A DNA stretch of 64,000 nt, from NCBI RefSeq assembly GCF_025376885.1, contig NZ_JAHUBR010000001.1:1426001-1490000 (forward strand), written 5' to 3'. This document shows, one piece after another, positions 1-8,698 of this stretch. The notes beneath the pieces were generated by a model, which did not search any database, was not told the DNA's origin, and worked only from the letters and a program-made list of their open reading frames with translations. The number at the start of each line of letters is the position of its first letter. The stretch's first letter is position 1. The position numbers and the translations under genes are program-made. The stretch is from Pseudoruegeria sp. SHC-113 (GTDB lineage Bacteria > Pseudomonadota > Alphaproteobacteria > Rhodobacterales > Rhodobacteraceae).

Positions 1-297
1 GCCTCGACCGAGATTTGGCTGCGCCCCCACACCGGGGCTCTCCTCTGGCCCGTGCGTCTCTATGTGGTCATCATCACGGCGATGGGGGTTCTGGCCCTTT
101 CCGAGCCGGATGCACCACTGATTGCGCTGGGCGCGGCAAGTTTCGTGCTGTCCGATCTGCTGCTGGCGATCTTCATCTTCCGGCTCGCCGAGGATCACCC
201 GGCGCGTAAAAGCGTGAGCCTTGCGGTCTGGATCACCTACATCACTGCGCAGGCGCTCCTTGCAGAAGGGCTTCTCACGCAGGTTTCGCCGGGCTGA
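1..297 (+). CDS. YhhN family (lysoplasmalogenase-like) membrane protein, C-terminal part
   Basis: Open from base 1 in frame 1 to the TGA at 295-297, so the N-terminus lies outside the window. The visible 98 residues form about three membrane segments (for example VVIITAMGVLAL and SFVLSDLLLAIFIF). The LSDLLLA stretch and a closing YITAQALLAEGLL helix match the end of YhhN/TMEM86 proteins, whose animal members hydrolyse lysoplasmalogens; the bacterial role is less clear. The end overlaps the convergent kinase-like gene by 23 bases. The family call rests on the membrane pattern and short motifs only. Confidence 0.65.
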   Translation, partial: ASTEIWLRPHTGALLWPVRLYVVIITAMGVLALSEPDAPLIALGAASFVLSDLLLAIFIFRLAEDHPARKSVSLAVWITYITAQALLAEGLLTQVSPG

Positions 298-1015
298 ATA
301 GATCAAGCGTGAGCGGTATCGCCTTGAACTCCCAGCTTTTCTTCCCTGCGCGCATCTGCAGGGGGCGGCTTAGGGGGGCGACCCAGCGCAAGCGGCTGCA
401 TAGGCCTTCCGCCGCCTGCCAGATCCCGCCCGGATCCTGTGCGCGGTAGCTTTCGGCTGCGGCGTGGGCCTCGGGGCAATCCCGGCCCACGGTGGCAAAT
501 ACGTTGTAAAGGAAGATCACCAGATCGTTGCGGTGGCCCTTGACGGTGTTGCGGCTGGGGGCGTAGCGCTCCAGATCGAGGAAGGTGATGCGCCCGTCCT
601 TCCAGCAGATGTCGCGCGGGGCGGGGCGGCCATGGCTCAGGCCCTTGCCGTGTAACGCGGCCAGCGCCCGCGCGGCTTCCGCATAGGCTTGCACCCGCTC
701 TTCTTGCCCGCGCGCTTCCTTGCGGAGCATCTCGTGTAGGCTGATGCCGGAATCCGAAAGCGCCATGAAATCAGCACCTTCGCAGAGGATCTTCGGAACC
801 GGAGCCCCCTTGTCCGCCAGTTCATGCAACGCGCTGCGCTCGGCCTCGAAAGCCTTGGCGCTGTCGCCCTTGGTGAGCCTGCGCCGCAGCCGCTCAGGCT
901 GTTTGCGCTTGACCCAGATCACCTCGCCGTCCACGTCGATGCGCGCCACGCGCGCCTTGCTGTGGGCCAGGTGGGACTGCACGGCAGCCTGCAAAGGGTT
1001 CAGGGCAATGGGCAT
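275..1015 (-). CDS. Kinase-fold protein (LPS kinase/InaA-like)
   Basis: A 246-residue protein starting at the ATG at 1013-1015; a longer frame exists upstream, but the promoter-like sequence at 1043-1071 lies inside it. A kinase-like layout is visible: an N-lobe lysine in VIWVKRKQPERL, an E in the following helix (FEAERSALHEL), a catalytic-loop-like LSHGRPAPRDICW, and FLDLE in place of DFG. This fits the lipopolysaccharide kinase/3-deoxy-manno-octulosonate kinase-like group, where small cytoplasmic kinases are often assigned. The true substrate (sugar, lipid or protein) cannot be told. It is divergent from ftsY. Confidence 0.6.
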   Translation of the reverse strand: MPIALNPLQAAVQSHLAHSKARVARIDVDGEVIWVKRKQPERLRRRLTKGDSAKAFEAERSALHELADKGAPVPKILCEGADFMALSDSGISLHEMLRKEARGQEERVQAYAEAARALAALHGKGLSHGRPAPRDICWKDGRITFLDLERYAPSRNTVKGHRNDLVIFLYNVFATVGRDCPEAHAAAESYRAQDPGGIWQAAEGLCSRLRWVAPLSRPLQMRAGKKSWEFKAIPLTLDLFSPAKPA

Positions 1016-1042
1016 GGTTCGCTCGCGGAGTATCGTCCGCGC

Positions 1043-1071
1043 AATATAGGCATGCGACGGTTTTGTAACAA
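1043..1071 (-). promoter_or_regulatory. Candidate sigma-70 promoter of the kinase-like gene
   Basis: On the minus strand TTGTTA (1066-1071) and TATATT (1043-1048) are separated by exactly 17 bases, placing transcription start about 20 bases before the ATG at 1015. The -35 area overlaps a 16-base sequence that recurs upstream of the pyruvate carboxylase gene at 29239-29254. Confidence 0.6.
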
Positions 1072-1158
1072 CGCCCCGCGTGCCCGCGCCGCGCGCCCCC
1101 TTTTCATGGGCGCCATCCTCCATTAGGTGAAAGAAACCCCGCGAAAAGGCCCGGCTTC

Positions 1159-2310
1159 ATGTCCTTCTTCAAGAAACTCAAAAGCAAGATGTTCAAATCC
1201 TCCTCGAAGCTCGAGGAAGGCCTGGACGCAATTGTCGAGGACGGCGGCGCGGAGGAAGCCGTGGACATGGTGCCCGAAGCGCCTGTGGAAGCCGCACCTG
1301 CGCCGACCCCGGTTGAGCCCACGCGCCCGCCGGCACCCGCGCCTGTGCCGCCCGCCGCCAAGGCAGAACCGGCTCCGGAACCCGCAAAAACCGAGGCCCC
1401 CAAGCCCGAAGCCCCGAAACCCGAAAGCGCGGGCCTGCTGGGCCGCCTCATGGGCGGGGAGCGCAAGACGGTGGTGCGCCGCGAGCTCGACGACGAGATG
1501 CTCGAAAGCCTCGAAGAGCTGCTGATCAGCACCGATATGGGGGTGGACACCGCCCTGCGCGTCACCGCGAACATGGCCGAAGGGCGCTACGGCAAGCGGC
1601 TCTCCACCGAGGAGATCAAGCGCCTGCTCGCCGATGAAATCACCCGCATCATGGAGCCCGTCGCCAAGCCCATGCCGCTTTACGCCAAGCGCCCGCAGGT
1701 GGTGCTGGTGGTCGGCGTAAACGGCTCCGGCAAGACAACGACGATCGGCAAGCTCGCAAGCCAGTTCAAGGCGGCTGGGAAATCGGTAGTCATCGCCGCT
1801 GGCGATACCTTCCGCGCGGCGGCCGTGGAGCAACTGCAAGTCTGGGGCGAGCGCGCCGGCGTGCCGGTGCTGACCGCGCCCGAAGGTTCCGATCCGGCGA
1901 GCCTTGCCTTTGATGCGCTGAAGAAGGCGCAGCAGGACGGCGCGGATCTTCTGATGATCGACACCGCCGGCCGCCTGCAGAACCGCGCCGACCTGATGGA
2001 AGAGCTGGCCAAGATCGTCCGCGTGATCCGCAAGGTGGACGACACCGCCCCCCACAACACCCTGCTCGTACTCGATGCCACCACAGGCCAGAATGCGCTT
2101 TCGCAGGTGGAAACCTTCCAGAAGCTCGCCGATGTCTCGGGCCTCGTGATGACGAAACTCGACGGCACCGCGCGCGGTGGCGTTCTCGTTGCGCTGGCGG
2201 ATAAATTCGGCCTGCCGATCCACGCCATCGGCGTTGGCGAGCAGATCGACGATCTCGCCCCCTTTGATCCCGAGGACTACGCCCGCGCGCTCACGGGGCT
2301 TGATGCCTGA
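1159..2310 (+). CDS. ftsY: Signal recognition particle receptor FtsY
   Basis: A 383-residue SRP-receptor GTPase that docks ribosome-nascent chain-SRP complexes at the inner membrane next to SecYEG. Residues about 1-20 are a basic amphipathic start (MSFFKKLKSKMFK), followed by an acidic, Pro/Ala-rich linker to about residue 95. The NG domain follows: helical N domain, P-loop GVNGSGKTTTIGK, G3 DTAGRLQ, G4 TKLDGTARGG, and a closing FDPEDYARAL. Length and motif order are complete. It heads a rightward run with the EamA and yciB genes; ftsY is normally essential. Confidence 0.97.
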   Translation: MSFFKKLKSKMFKSSSKLEEGLDAIVEDGGAEEAVDMVPEAPVEAAPAPTPVEPTRPPAPAPVPPAAKAEPAPEPAKTEAPKPEAPKPESAGLLGRLMGGERKTVVRRELDDEMLESLEELLISTDMGVDTALRVTANMAEGRYGKRLSTEEIKRLLADEITRIMEPVAKPMPLYAKRPQVVLVVGVNGSGKTTTIGKLASQFKAAGKSVVIAAGDTFRAAAVEQLQVWGERAGVPVLTAPEGSDPASLAFDALKKAQQDGADLLMIDTAGRLQNRADLMEELAKIVRVIRKVDDTAPHNTLLVLDATTGQNALSQVETFQKLADVSGLVMTKLDGTARGGVLVALADKFGLPIHAIGVGEQIDDLAPFDPEDYARALTGLDA

Positions 2311-2317
2311 GCCCCTC

Positions 2318-2368
2318 TTCTGACCGAAAGTATCCTGCGGGGGTGCGGGGGTGCAAAACCCCCGCCGC
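2318..2368. repeat. GATATTT-type intergenic half-element (copy D)
   Basis: Just after the ftsY stop, the stretch around CTTCTGACCGAAAGTATCC followed by G-rich and C-rich runs matches one half of the larger repeats at 18936-19044 and 35045-35136. It can fold through GCGGGGGT and ACCCCCGC and probably acts as a 3' end or terminator for ftsY. Confidence 0.55.
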
Positions 2369-2488
2369 TTGCGCCGGGCGCAGCACAGGCGTAGGAGCGG
2401 GGCAGGACGGGCCTAAAGGGGCGGCCCGGCCCAAGTGATCACCGCGGCCTGACGAGGGAAGGGGCTGCCACAAGCCGGAACCCGACCC

Positions 2489-3391
2489 ATGACAGAGTGG
2501 CTCCTTTCCATCGAAGGCACCGAGGCCGCGCGGCCCGTGGCCCTTGGCCTTGCCCTTCTGGCCGCCTTCCTGCACGCCGTCTTCGGCGCGCTGCAGAAGG
2601 GCCGCCACGATCCGTGGCTGTCGCGCGGGGCGATTGATTTCTGCTACGGGGCCATGGCCGCGCCGCTCGCGCTTTTCGTCGTGCCCTGGCCCGAACCGCA
2701 CATGTGGCCGATCTTCGCCTGGGCCTTCGTGATCCACCTGATCTACAAGATCCTGCAGGCCAAGACCTATACGCTCGGGGCCTATACGGTCGTCTACCCG
2801 GTGGTACGCGGCACGGGGCCGCTGTTTGCGGTGATCGGCGCGGGGCTGATCTTTCACGAAAGTTTTTCGCCGGTGCAATGGCTGGGCGTCGCCGTGCTGC
2901 TGGCCGGGATCTACGGCTTTGCCGTCTACAACCTGAAATTCACCGTGGTGAACCGCGAAAACCTGCCGCTTGCGCTCATGTTCGCGGTGATCACCGGCCT
3001 TTTCGTGGCGCTCTACACCACCTATGACGCCTACGGCATTCGCGCCACGGCCAACCCGTTTACCTTCCTTGCATGGTTCTTCTTTATCGACGGGCTGGCC
3101 ATGCCCATCTATGCCGCATGGCGCTGGAAACACATGGAAGATCGCCCCACGCTGGGGCCGCTGTTCAAACGCGGGATGCTCGGCGCTTTCGTGGCCTATT
3201 TCAGCTTCGGCTCGATCATGCTGGCCACAAGGATCGACTCTGTCGGGCAGGCCGCCGTGCTGCGCGAAACCAGTACGCTCTTTGCTGCACTGATTGGCTG
3301 GCTCGTGCTGAAAGAAAGCGTCGGCCCCCGGCGGCTGGCGCTTATGGGGTTGATTGCGCTGGGCGCGGTGATAGTTGAATTTGGCGGATAG
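2489..3391 (+). CDS. DMT-superfamily (EamA) transporter
   Basis: A 300-residue inner-membrane protein with about ten hydrophobic segments in two five-helix halves, the drug/metabolite transporter arrangement. Diagnostic features are the A-L-Q-K-G-R stretch after helix 1, YTVVYPVVRGTGPLF closing the first half, and GQAAVLRETSTLFAALIGWLVL in the second half, an EamA hallmark. Substrates of this family are small metabolites and cannot be predicted. The gene lies between ftsY and yciB; its end overlaps only the upstream TTG of the yciB frame, not the preferred ATG. Confidence 0.85.
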   Translation: MTEWLLSIEGTEAARPVALGLALLAAFLHAVFGALQKGRHDPWLSRGAIDFCYGAMAAPLALFVVPWPEPHMWPIFAWAFVIHLIYKILQAKTYTLGAYTVVYPVVRGTGPLFAVIGAGLIFHESFSPVQWLGVAVLLAGIYGFAVYNLKFTVVNRENLPLALMFAVITGLFVALYTTYDAYGIRATANPFTFLAWFFFIDGLAMPIYAAWRWKHMEDRPTLGPLFKRGMLGAFVAYFSFGSIMLATRIDSVGQAAVLRETSTLFAALIGWLVLKESVGPRRLALMGLIALGAVIVEFGG

Positions 3392-3404
3392 GAAAGCGAG
3401 CGAG

Positions 3405-4034
3405 ATGAGCGAGACAGGCAACGACACCGGTTCTGAAAAGAGCGTGCACCCTTTCGTCAAGATGGCGCTGGAGCTTGGCCCCATCGCGGCTTTCTTCATC
3501 GGCTACGTCCGCCTGAAGGATCAGATGTTCACCATCGGGGGCACGGAATACGAAGGCTTTATCGTGGTGACGGCGGCTTTCATTCCCTTGTTGCTGGCCT
3601 GCACGGGCGTGCTTTGGGCGCTGACCGGCAAGCTTTCCAAGATGCAGATCGTCACGGCCGTTCTGGTGGTGGCTTTCGGTGGCATGTCCGTCTGGTTCAA
3701 TGATGAGCGCTTTTTCAAGATGAAGCCGACGATCATCTACCTGCTCTTCGGCGGTGTGCTGGGCTTTGGCCTTCTGCGCGGCCAGAGCTACTTGCGCAGC
3801 GTTATGGAAGAGGCGCTGCCGATGCAAGAGGAGGGCTGGATGATCCTCACCCGCCGCCTCTGCGCCTTCTTCTTCGGGCTCGCGGTGCTGAACGAGGTGA
3901 TCTGGCGCACGATGAGCACCGATGCCTGGGTCAACTTCAAGACCTTCGGCCTCACGGCGGCTGTCTTTGCCTTCTTCATGACCCAGAGCAAGCTGTTCCA
4001 GACCTACGCCCTAGAGGAAGACAGCGGGGAGTAA
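3405..4034 (+). CDS. yciB: Inner membrane-spanning protein YciB (septation protein A family)
   Basis: A 209-residue polytopic protein with about five or six membrane helices. Family signatures seen are LELGPIAAFFIGY near the N-terminus, KMKPTIIYLLFGGVLGFGLL in the middle, and the WMILTRRLCAFFFGLAVLNEVIWR stretch near residues 150-172. YciB proteins affect cell-envelope integrity and septation. The ATG at 3405 is chosen over a TTG at 3375 because it has GGAAAGCGAG before it and avoids overlap with the EamA gene. The gene is convergent with the glutathione transferase gene. Confidence 0.9.
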   Translation: MSETGNDTGSEKSVHPFVKMALELGPIAAFFIGYVRLKDQMFTIGGTEYEGFIVVTAAFIPLLLACTGVLWALTGKLSKMQIVTAVLVVAFGGMSVWFNDERFFKMKPTIIYLLFGGVLGFGLLRGQSYLRSVMEEALPMQEEGWMILTRRLCAFFFGLAVLNEVIWRTMSTDAWVNFKTFGLTAAVFAFFMTQSKLFQTYALEEDSGE

Positions 4035-4052
4035 CCCCCGCGTCTTCGGCCG

Positions 4053-4760
4053 TTAGCGCTGCTTGCCAAACAGCACGTCCTGCGCGCCTTTCTCCTGCCG
4101 GAAATCGCCTCGCAGTTCCGCCGCCAACGCACGGCCGGCCTGCACGCCGGGGCGGGCGCTGCAGGTGGCAAGCCAGCGCGCCATATGGGGCTTGTCATCC
4201 AAAGTCTGCTGCTGGCCTTCCCAGAGCGAGGCCCAGCCCCAGATCGCCATATCGGCGATGGAGTAGAAATCGCCGGCCACGTATTCATTCTGCGCCAACT
4301 GTCGATCGAGCACTCCATAAAGCCGCGCGACCTCATTGCGGTAGCGCTCCTTGGCATAGGGAAGATCCTGCGGCGGCTCCATCGCGGGGGCGTATTTCAG
4401 GAAGTGATGCGCTTGCCCGGCCATCGGCCCTAGCCCGCCCATCTGCCACATCAGCCATTGATCGACGCTGAGCCTGTCGCGTTCGCTCTCGCCGTAGAAT
4501 TGCCCCGTCTTGCGGGCGAGGTATTGCAGGATCGCCCCGCTCTCAAACAGCGAGACAGGCGCGCCATCGGGGCCTTGCGGATCGACGATGGCGGGCATCC
4601 GGTTGTTGGGCGCGATCTTCAGGAACTCCGGCGCGAACTGATCGCCCTTGCCGATGTTGATGAGGTGCAGCGTGTAGGGCAGCGCCATCTCTTCCAGCGC
4701 GATGGAGATCTTCCAGCCGTTGGGCGTGGGCCAGAAGTAAAGATCGATCGGGTCTTGCAT
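4053..4760 (-). CDS. Glutathione S-transferase family protein (YfcG/YghU-like)
   Basis: A 235-residue cytoplasmic protein. The thioredoxin-like N-terminal domain (about 1-85) has YFWPTPNGWKISIALEE, with the TPNG motif of the nu-class/Ure2-like bacterial transferases, then NNRMPAIVD (cis-proline) and the glutathione-binding LFESGAILQYLA. The all-helical C-terminal domain follows with YSIADMAIWGW. Members show disulfide-bond reductase or peroxidase activity with glutathione. It stands alone, convergent with yciB. The family is sure, the substrate unknown. Confidence 0.88.
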   Translation of the reverse strand: MQDPIDLYFWPTPNGWKISIALEEMALPYTLHLINIGKGDQFAPEFLKIAPNNRMPAIVDPQGPDGAPVSLFESGAILQYLARKTGQFYGESERDRLSVDQWLMWQMGGLGPMAGQAHHFLKYAPAMEPPQDLPYAKERYRNEVARLYGVLDRQLAQNEYVAGDFYSIADMAIWGWASLWEGQQQTLDDKPHMARWLATCSARPGVQAGRALAAELRGDFRQEKGAQDVLFGKQR

Positions 4761-4853
4761 GTGTGCCTGCCTGGCGTGAGGTGTCCTGACGCGAGATCAA
4801 ACGCCTAAGGCTCCTAAAAAGCAAGGGAAATAGGGCTAATTTTGCCCCACGCC

Positions 4854-5435
4854 TCAGCGGATCAGCCGCAGCTCGTCGCCGGTGATCTGGATCGTTTCAA
4901 AGCGCTGCAGGTAGCTCATTCCCAGAAGCGACTGGGACATCTCGCCCTGATTCACATAGGCGGTCACGTTTTGATCGGGGATGTCGCCAAAGAGCACGTC
5001 ATCCAGCGTCACGCGGGCGGTGCGCACGATGCCGTTGGCGGTGTTGGCGGCGTTGACATAGGCCAGCGCCTCCGGGTCCAGCCCGACCCGCGCCGCGTCG
5101 CGTTGGTTCAGCACCACATTCGTCGCGCCCGTGTCCACCACGAAGCGGATCGCTTGCCCGTTGACGTCGAGAGCCGCGTAGAAATGCCCATCCGGCGCGC
5201 GGGGCAGGGTGATCTCGCCGCTGCCCTCGATGAAGCTCTGCTGCGGCATCACCTCGCGGCGGATGTCGCCCCAGAGGCCAACGGCGGCGATGGCGCCCAC
5301 GAAGATCAACACCCAGACAAGCGCCTGCTGCAGCACCTTGCCCTTGCTGGCGCGGTTCTGGGCAAAGAACCACAGCACAAGGGCGCAGCCCAGCAGGACA
5401 AGGTAAAAGGCGGTGCCGATCTGTTCGCCGCTCAT
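4854..5435 (-). CDS. Membrane-anchored retropepsin-like aspartic protease (TIGR02281 type)
   Basis: A 193-residue protein. Two N-terminal membrane helices (about 5-23 and 36-55) are followed by a clan AA domain: GHFYAALDVNGQAIRFVVDTGAT, with the catalytic D-T-G, then LNQRDAARVGLD and the flap-like region before SLLGMSYLQRFE. Single-domain proteins of this kind work as dimers, with the protease domain probably periplasmic. The ATG at 5433-5435 is preferred because TTCGGAGGCCCC directly precedes it. It runs in the same direction as marC, 45 bases downstream. Confidence 0.8.
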   Translation of the reverse strand: MSGEQIGTAFYLVLLGCALVLWFFAQNRASKGKVLQQALVWVLIFVGAIAAVGLWGDIRREVMPQQSFIEGSGEITLPRAPDGHFYAALDVNGQAIRFVVDTGATNVVLNQRDAARVGLDPEALAYVNAANTANGIVRTARVTLDDVLFGDIPDQNVTAYVNQGEMSQSLLGMSYLQRFETIQITGDELRLIR

Positions 5436-5480
5436 GGGGCCTCCGAATTGGTTCCCCATAAATGTAGGGTGCGCAGGCGC

Positions 5481-6134
5481 TTAATGAAGGGGGGCGGCCC
5501 CGCCTTGGGCCATGAAGCCCGCGATCCCGTCGAGCACGAATTGCACCGATAGCGCCGCCAGAAGCATGCCCAGAAGCCGGGTGACAACAAGGATCCCCGT
5601 CTCGCCAAGGGCGCGTTCCAGCAGCGGAGCGATGTGAAACAGCGCGAAAACCACGAGCACCACCAGCACCATCACGCCCATGTAGCCCGCGTAGAGCGCC
5701 GGGTCGCCCTCTGCCTGCCCGGTGAGCAGGATCATCGTGGCAATCGCGCCGGGGCCCGCGATGAGCGGAATGCCGAGCGGGAAGATCGAGGGATCGTCGC
5801 GGTGATCCTCATCATGCTGCACGTGGTCGGCCTGATCCTTGCGCCGCTTTGTGCGGCGTTCAAAGAGCATGTCGAGCGCGGTGAGGAACAGCAGGATGCC
5901 GCCCGCCACGCGGAAGGCCGAAAGCGAGATGCCAAGGAACTGCAGCAGGGAATCGCCGAAGAAGCCAAAGACCGTCAGCACCCCCACGCCCACGAGGCAG
6001 GCGCGGCGGCCAATGGCGCGGCGGCGTGCATCGCTCATGCCTTGGGTCATCGCGAGGTAAAGCGGCGCAAGGCCGATCGGGTCGATCACGACGAATAGCG
6101 CGACGAAGGCGGTGATGAGGGCGGCGGTGTCCAT
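5481..6134 (-). CDS. MarC family integral membrane protein
   Basis: A 217-residue inner-membrane protein with about six helices. VVIDPIGLAPLYLAMTQGM near the start and PLGIPLIAGPGAIATMILL after the cytoplasmic loop are the two half-repeat signatures of MarC/UPF0056. The loop between them is charged and His/Asp-rich (HVQHDEDHRDDPS), which could bind metal, though that is only a guess. The function of MarC proteins is unsettled. The start lies 3 bases after the ABC-F stop, so translation is probably coupled. Confidence 0.9.
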   Translation of the reverse strand: MDTAALITAFVALFVVIDPIGLAPLYLAMTQGMSDARRRAIGRRACLVGVGVLTVFGFFGDSLLQFLGISLSAFRVAGGILLFLTALDMLFERRTKRRKDQADHVQHDEDHRDDPSIFPLGIPLIAGPGAIATMILLTGQAEGDPALYAGYMGVMVLVVLVVFALFHIAPLLERALGETGILVVTRLLGMLLAALSVQFVLDGIAGFMAQGGAAPLH

Positions 6135-6137
6135 GGC

Positions 6138-7985
6138 TCAGCTTTCGGCCTTTTCCAGTTTTTCCAAAGCGCGGAACCAGAGCGCCTCGGCGCGGTCGGT
6201 GGCTTCCATGACCTCGGAGTATTTCTTCTGCCAGGCCACGGCTTTCTCGGCGTCCGGCCCATCATACAGGCCGGGCTGGCCCAGGCGGGCGGCCAGCGTG
6301 TCGCGCATCTCGTTGAGCTTCTCCACCCGCTCCTCGCATTTGCGCGCCTCGGCCCGCAGGGCAAGGATCGCATCGCGCGACGGGCGCTTGGGCGCGGGCT
6401 TTTCCTTGCCCGCCCTGGCCGGGGTGTCGGCGGTGAGCAGCATCTTGCGGTAGGCCTCCAGATCCTCCTCGTAAGGGGTCACGGTGCCGTCCTTAACGAG
6501 CCACAGCCTGTCGGCCACGAGCGAGAGCAGGTGCATGTCGTGGCTGACGAGCACAACCGCGCCGGAATAGGCAGTGAGCGCCTCCACGAGCGCCTCGCGG
6601 CTTTCGATATCAAGGTGGTTCGTCGGCTCATCGAGGATCAGCATGTGCGGCGCGTCGAGCGTGGCCAGCAGCAGGGAAAGCCGCGCCTTCTGCCCGCCGG
6701 AGAGCCGGCCCACTTCGGTTTCCGCCTGATCGGCCATCAGCCCAAAGCCCGCCAGCCGCGCGCGCAGGCGGGCCGGGGTTTCATCCGGGCGCAGGCGCTG
6801 CAGGTGCTGAACGGGCGTTTCATCCACGTAGAGCTCATCCACCTGATGCTGGGCGAAATAGCCGATGCGCAGCTTGTTGGCGGTGATCATGCGCCCGCTC
6901 ATCGGCTGCAGCCGGCCCGAGATCAGCTTCGACAGCGTGGATTTGCCTTGCCCGTTCTTGCCCAGCAGCGCGATGCGGTCATCCTGATCGATGCGCAGCG
7001 ACAGGCGCGAGAGCACGGGCGTGTCGCCATAGCCGACCTGCGCGCCCTCCATGTTGACGATGGGGGGCGACAGCTCTTCCGGTTCCGGGAAGGTGAACAC
7101 GCGTTTTGCGGCTTCCTCCGGGGCCGCGATGGGCTCCATCCGCTGGATCATCTTGAGCCGGGCCTGCGCCTGTTTGGCCTTGGAGGCCTTGGCGCGGAAG
7201 CGGTCCACGAAGCTCTGCATATGGGCCTTGCGGGCTTCCTGCTTCTTGGCCATCGCCGCCTGCACGGCACGCTGCTCGGCGCGGGTGCGGGCGAAAGTGT
7301 CGTAGGGGCCTTGGTAGTAGGTGAGTTTGCGGTCTTCCAGATGCAGGATGCCGCCCACGGCGCGGTTCAGCAGGCCGCGATCGTGGGAGATGATGATCAC
7401 CGTGTGGGGGTATTTCGCGAGGTAGCTTTCCAGCCAGAGCGCACCTTCCAAATCGAGGTAGTTCGTCGGCTCGTCAAGCAGCAGCAGATCGGGCTGGGCA
7501 AAGAGCACCGCTGCCAGCGCCACGCGCATCCGCCAGCCGCCGGAGAAGGCGGAGCAGGGCATGAGCTGTTCTTCGGCATCAAAGCCAAGACCCTTGAGGA
7601 TCGATGAGGCACGGCCTTCCGCGCTCCAAGCGTCGATATCGGCAAGGCGGGTCTGGATTTCGGCGATGCGGGCCGGGTCAGAGGCGGTTTCGGCCTCGGC
7701 CATCAGGGCGGCGCGCTCGGTGTCGGCGGCCAGCACGGTGTCGAGCAGGGAGGTCTCCGAGGAGGGCACCTCCTGCGCGACGCCGCCGATGCGGGCGCGG
7801 CTGGGCAGGCTGATCTCGCCGCCTTCCAGCGCCAGTTCGCCCCGGATCAGGCGAAAGAGTGTGGTCTTGCCCGCGCCATTGCGGCCCACGAGGCCGACCT
7901 TGTGGCCGTTGGGAATCACGGCGGAAGCGCCCTCGAACAGGGGGCGGCCTTCGACGGCATAGGAGATATCGGAAATCTTCAACAT
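6138..7985 (-). CDS. ABC-F family ATPase (ribosome-associated, Uup/YheS type)
   Basis: A 615-residue soluble protein with two ABC cassettes and no membrane domain. Cassette 1 has GRNGAGKTTLF and LLLLDEPTNYLDLE; cassette 2 has GKNGQGKSTLSKL, the signature LSGGQKARLSL and LILDEPTNHLDIE. Between them is the Arg/Lys-rich helical P-site interaction region (about 240-290). A coiled-coil tail (about 530-615, with KCEERVEKLNEM) suits Uup/YheS-like members. ABC-F proteins act on the ribosome, changing tRNA position or relieving stalling. It heads a pair with marC. Confidence 0.92.
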   Translation of the reverse strand: MLKISDISYAVEGRPLFEGASAVIPNGHKVGLVGRNGAGKTTLFRLIRGELALEGGEISLPSRARIGGVAQEVPSSETSLLDTVLAADTERAALMAEAETASDPARIAEIQTRLADIDAWSAEGRASSILKGLGFDAEEQLMPCSAFSGGWRMRVALAAVLFAQPDLLLLDEPTNYLDLEGALWLESYLAKYPHTVIIISHDRGLLNRAVGGILHLEDRKLTYYQGPYDTFARTRAEQRAVQAAMAKKQEARKAHMQSFVDRFRAKASKAKQAQARLKMIQRMEPIAAPEEAAKRVFTFPEPEELSPPIVNMEGAQVGYGDTPVLSRLSLRIDQDDRIALLGKNGQGKSTLSKLISGRLQPMSGRMITANKLRIGYFAQHQVDELYVDETPVQHLQRLRPDETPARLRARLAGFGLMADQAETEVGRLSGGQKARLSLLLATLDAPHMLILDEPTNHLDIESREALVEALTAYSGAVVLVSHDMHLLSLVADRLWLVKDGTVTPYEEDLEAYRKMLLTADTPARAGKEKPAPKRPSRDAILALRAEARKCEERVEKLNEMRDTLAARLGQPGLYDGPDAEKAVAWQKKYSEVMEATDRAEALWFRALEKLEKAES

Positions 7986-8078
7986 GGCCGCGCTCTAGCA
8001 GAGCCGGCGCGGCCATGAAAGGGGGCGTGAACATCGCGCAAGGCTTGCCGCCAAGGCGCGCGCCCGGCCGGCACCGCC

Positions 8079-8142
8079 GGCCAGCCCCCGACCCTCCCCG
8101 CGGGAGGGGGCTTTCGCCCCCACCCAGGGCCGGGGGCTGGCC
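8079..8142 (-). terminator. Large GC-rich inverted repeat 3' of the DUF2087 gene
   Basis: GGCCAGCCCCCG at 8079-8090 pairs perfectly with CGGGGGCTGGCC at 8131-8142, and the interior holds a second hairpin (GGGGGCTTTCGCCCCC at 8106-8121). It lies between the end of the DUF2087 gene and the ABC-F start, both leftward. No long T-run is seen, so termination strength is uncertain. Confidence 0.5.
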
Positions 8143-8155
8143 TCGTTTTATGCGG

Positions 8156-8698
8156 CTAGGTTTGCGCCTTTACAGCCCGGATCAAGGCCAGCGCCGCATC
8201 AGGCGGGCGTTGCTCCACCCGGCGGTAGACCTTGCCGTCATTGGTGCGCCACAGGAGCCCTGCGCTCACCAGAGACCGCCGCAGAAGCGCGTGATCGCCG
8301 AAGGTGTGGCCTTCGGTGATCGCTGCGTTGACCTCGGGCTCTGTCAGCTCGCGTCTTGGCGGCAGGCGATCCCAGAGCGGCCAAAGGCAAAGCTGTTGCA
8401 CGCCGCGCAGCTTGGGCCAGCGCCGCATGCGGCCGGCGGTAAAGACCATCAGTGCGCGGCGATCCGGGGTGGGCAGGGGCGTGGCCTCTGCCTCGGCACG
8501 CAAAACCTGGTAATTGCGCTTTCCGGCGGCACGGGCCACCGCGCCGAGCATCTCCAGATGGCCGGGCACACCGTCGGCCTTGGCAAGCTCGCCGCGCAAG
8601 GCCTTGGTGAAGCTGGAAAGATCCGCGATATACAGCGGGATTTCCTCGCGCATCTTCGCGCGGGTGTCGGGCGCATTGGCGCCGGGTTGGGTATCCAT
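8156..8698 (-). CDS. DUF2087 domain-containing protein
   Basis: A 180-residue cytoplasmic protein. The N-terminal part (about 25-70, SSFTKALRGELAK to KRNYQVLRAEA) looks like the helical region called glyoxalase-related in several proteobacterial proteins. The C-terminal part (about 100-175) has LWDRLPPRRELTEPEVNAAI, DHALLRRSLVSAGLLWR and GKVYRR, the winged-helix-like DUF2087 pattern, possibly nucleic-acid binding. The biochemical role is unknown. It is divergent from ndk across 300 bases. Confidence 0.7.
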   Translation of the reverse strand: MDTQPGANAPDTRAKMREEIPLYIADLSSFTKALRGELAKADGVPGHLEMLGAVARAAGKRNYQVLRAEAEATPLPTPDRRALMVFTAGRMRRWPKLRGVQQLCLWPLWDRLPPRRELTEPEVNAAITEGHTFGDHALLRRSLVSAGLLWRTNDGKVYRRVEQRPPDAALALIRAVKAQT

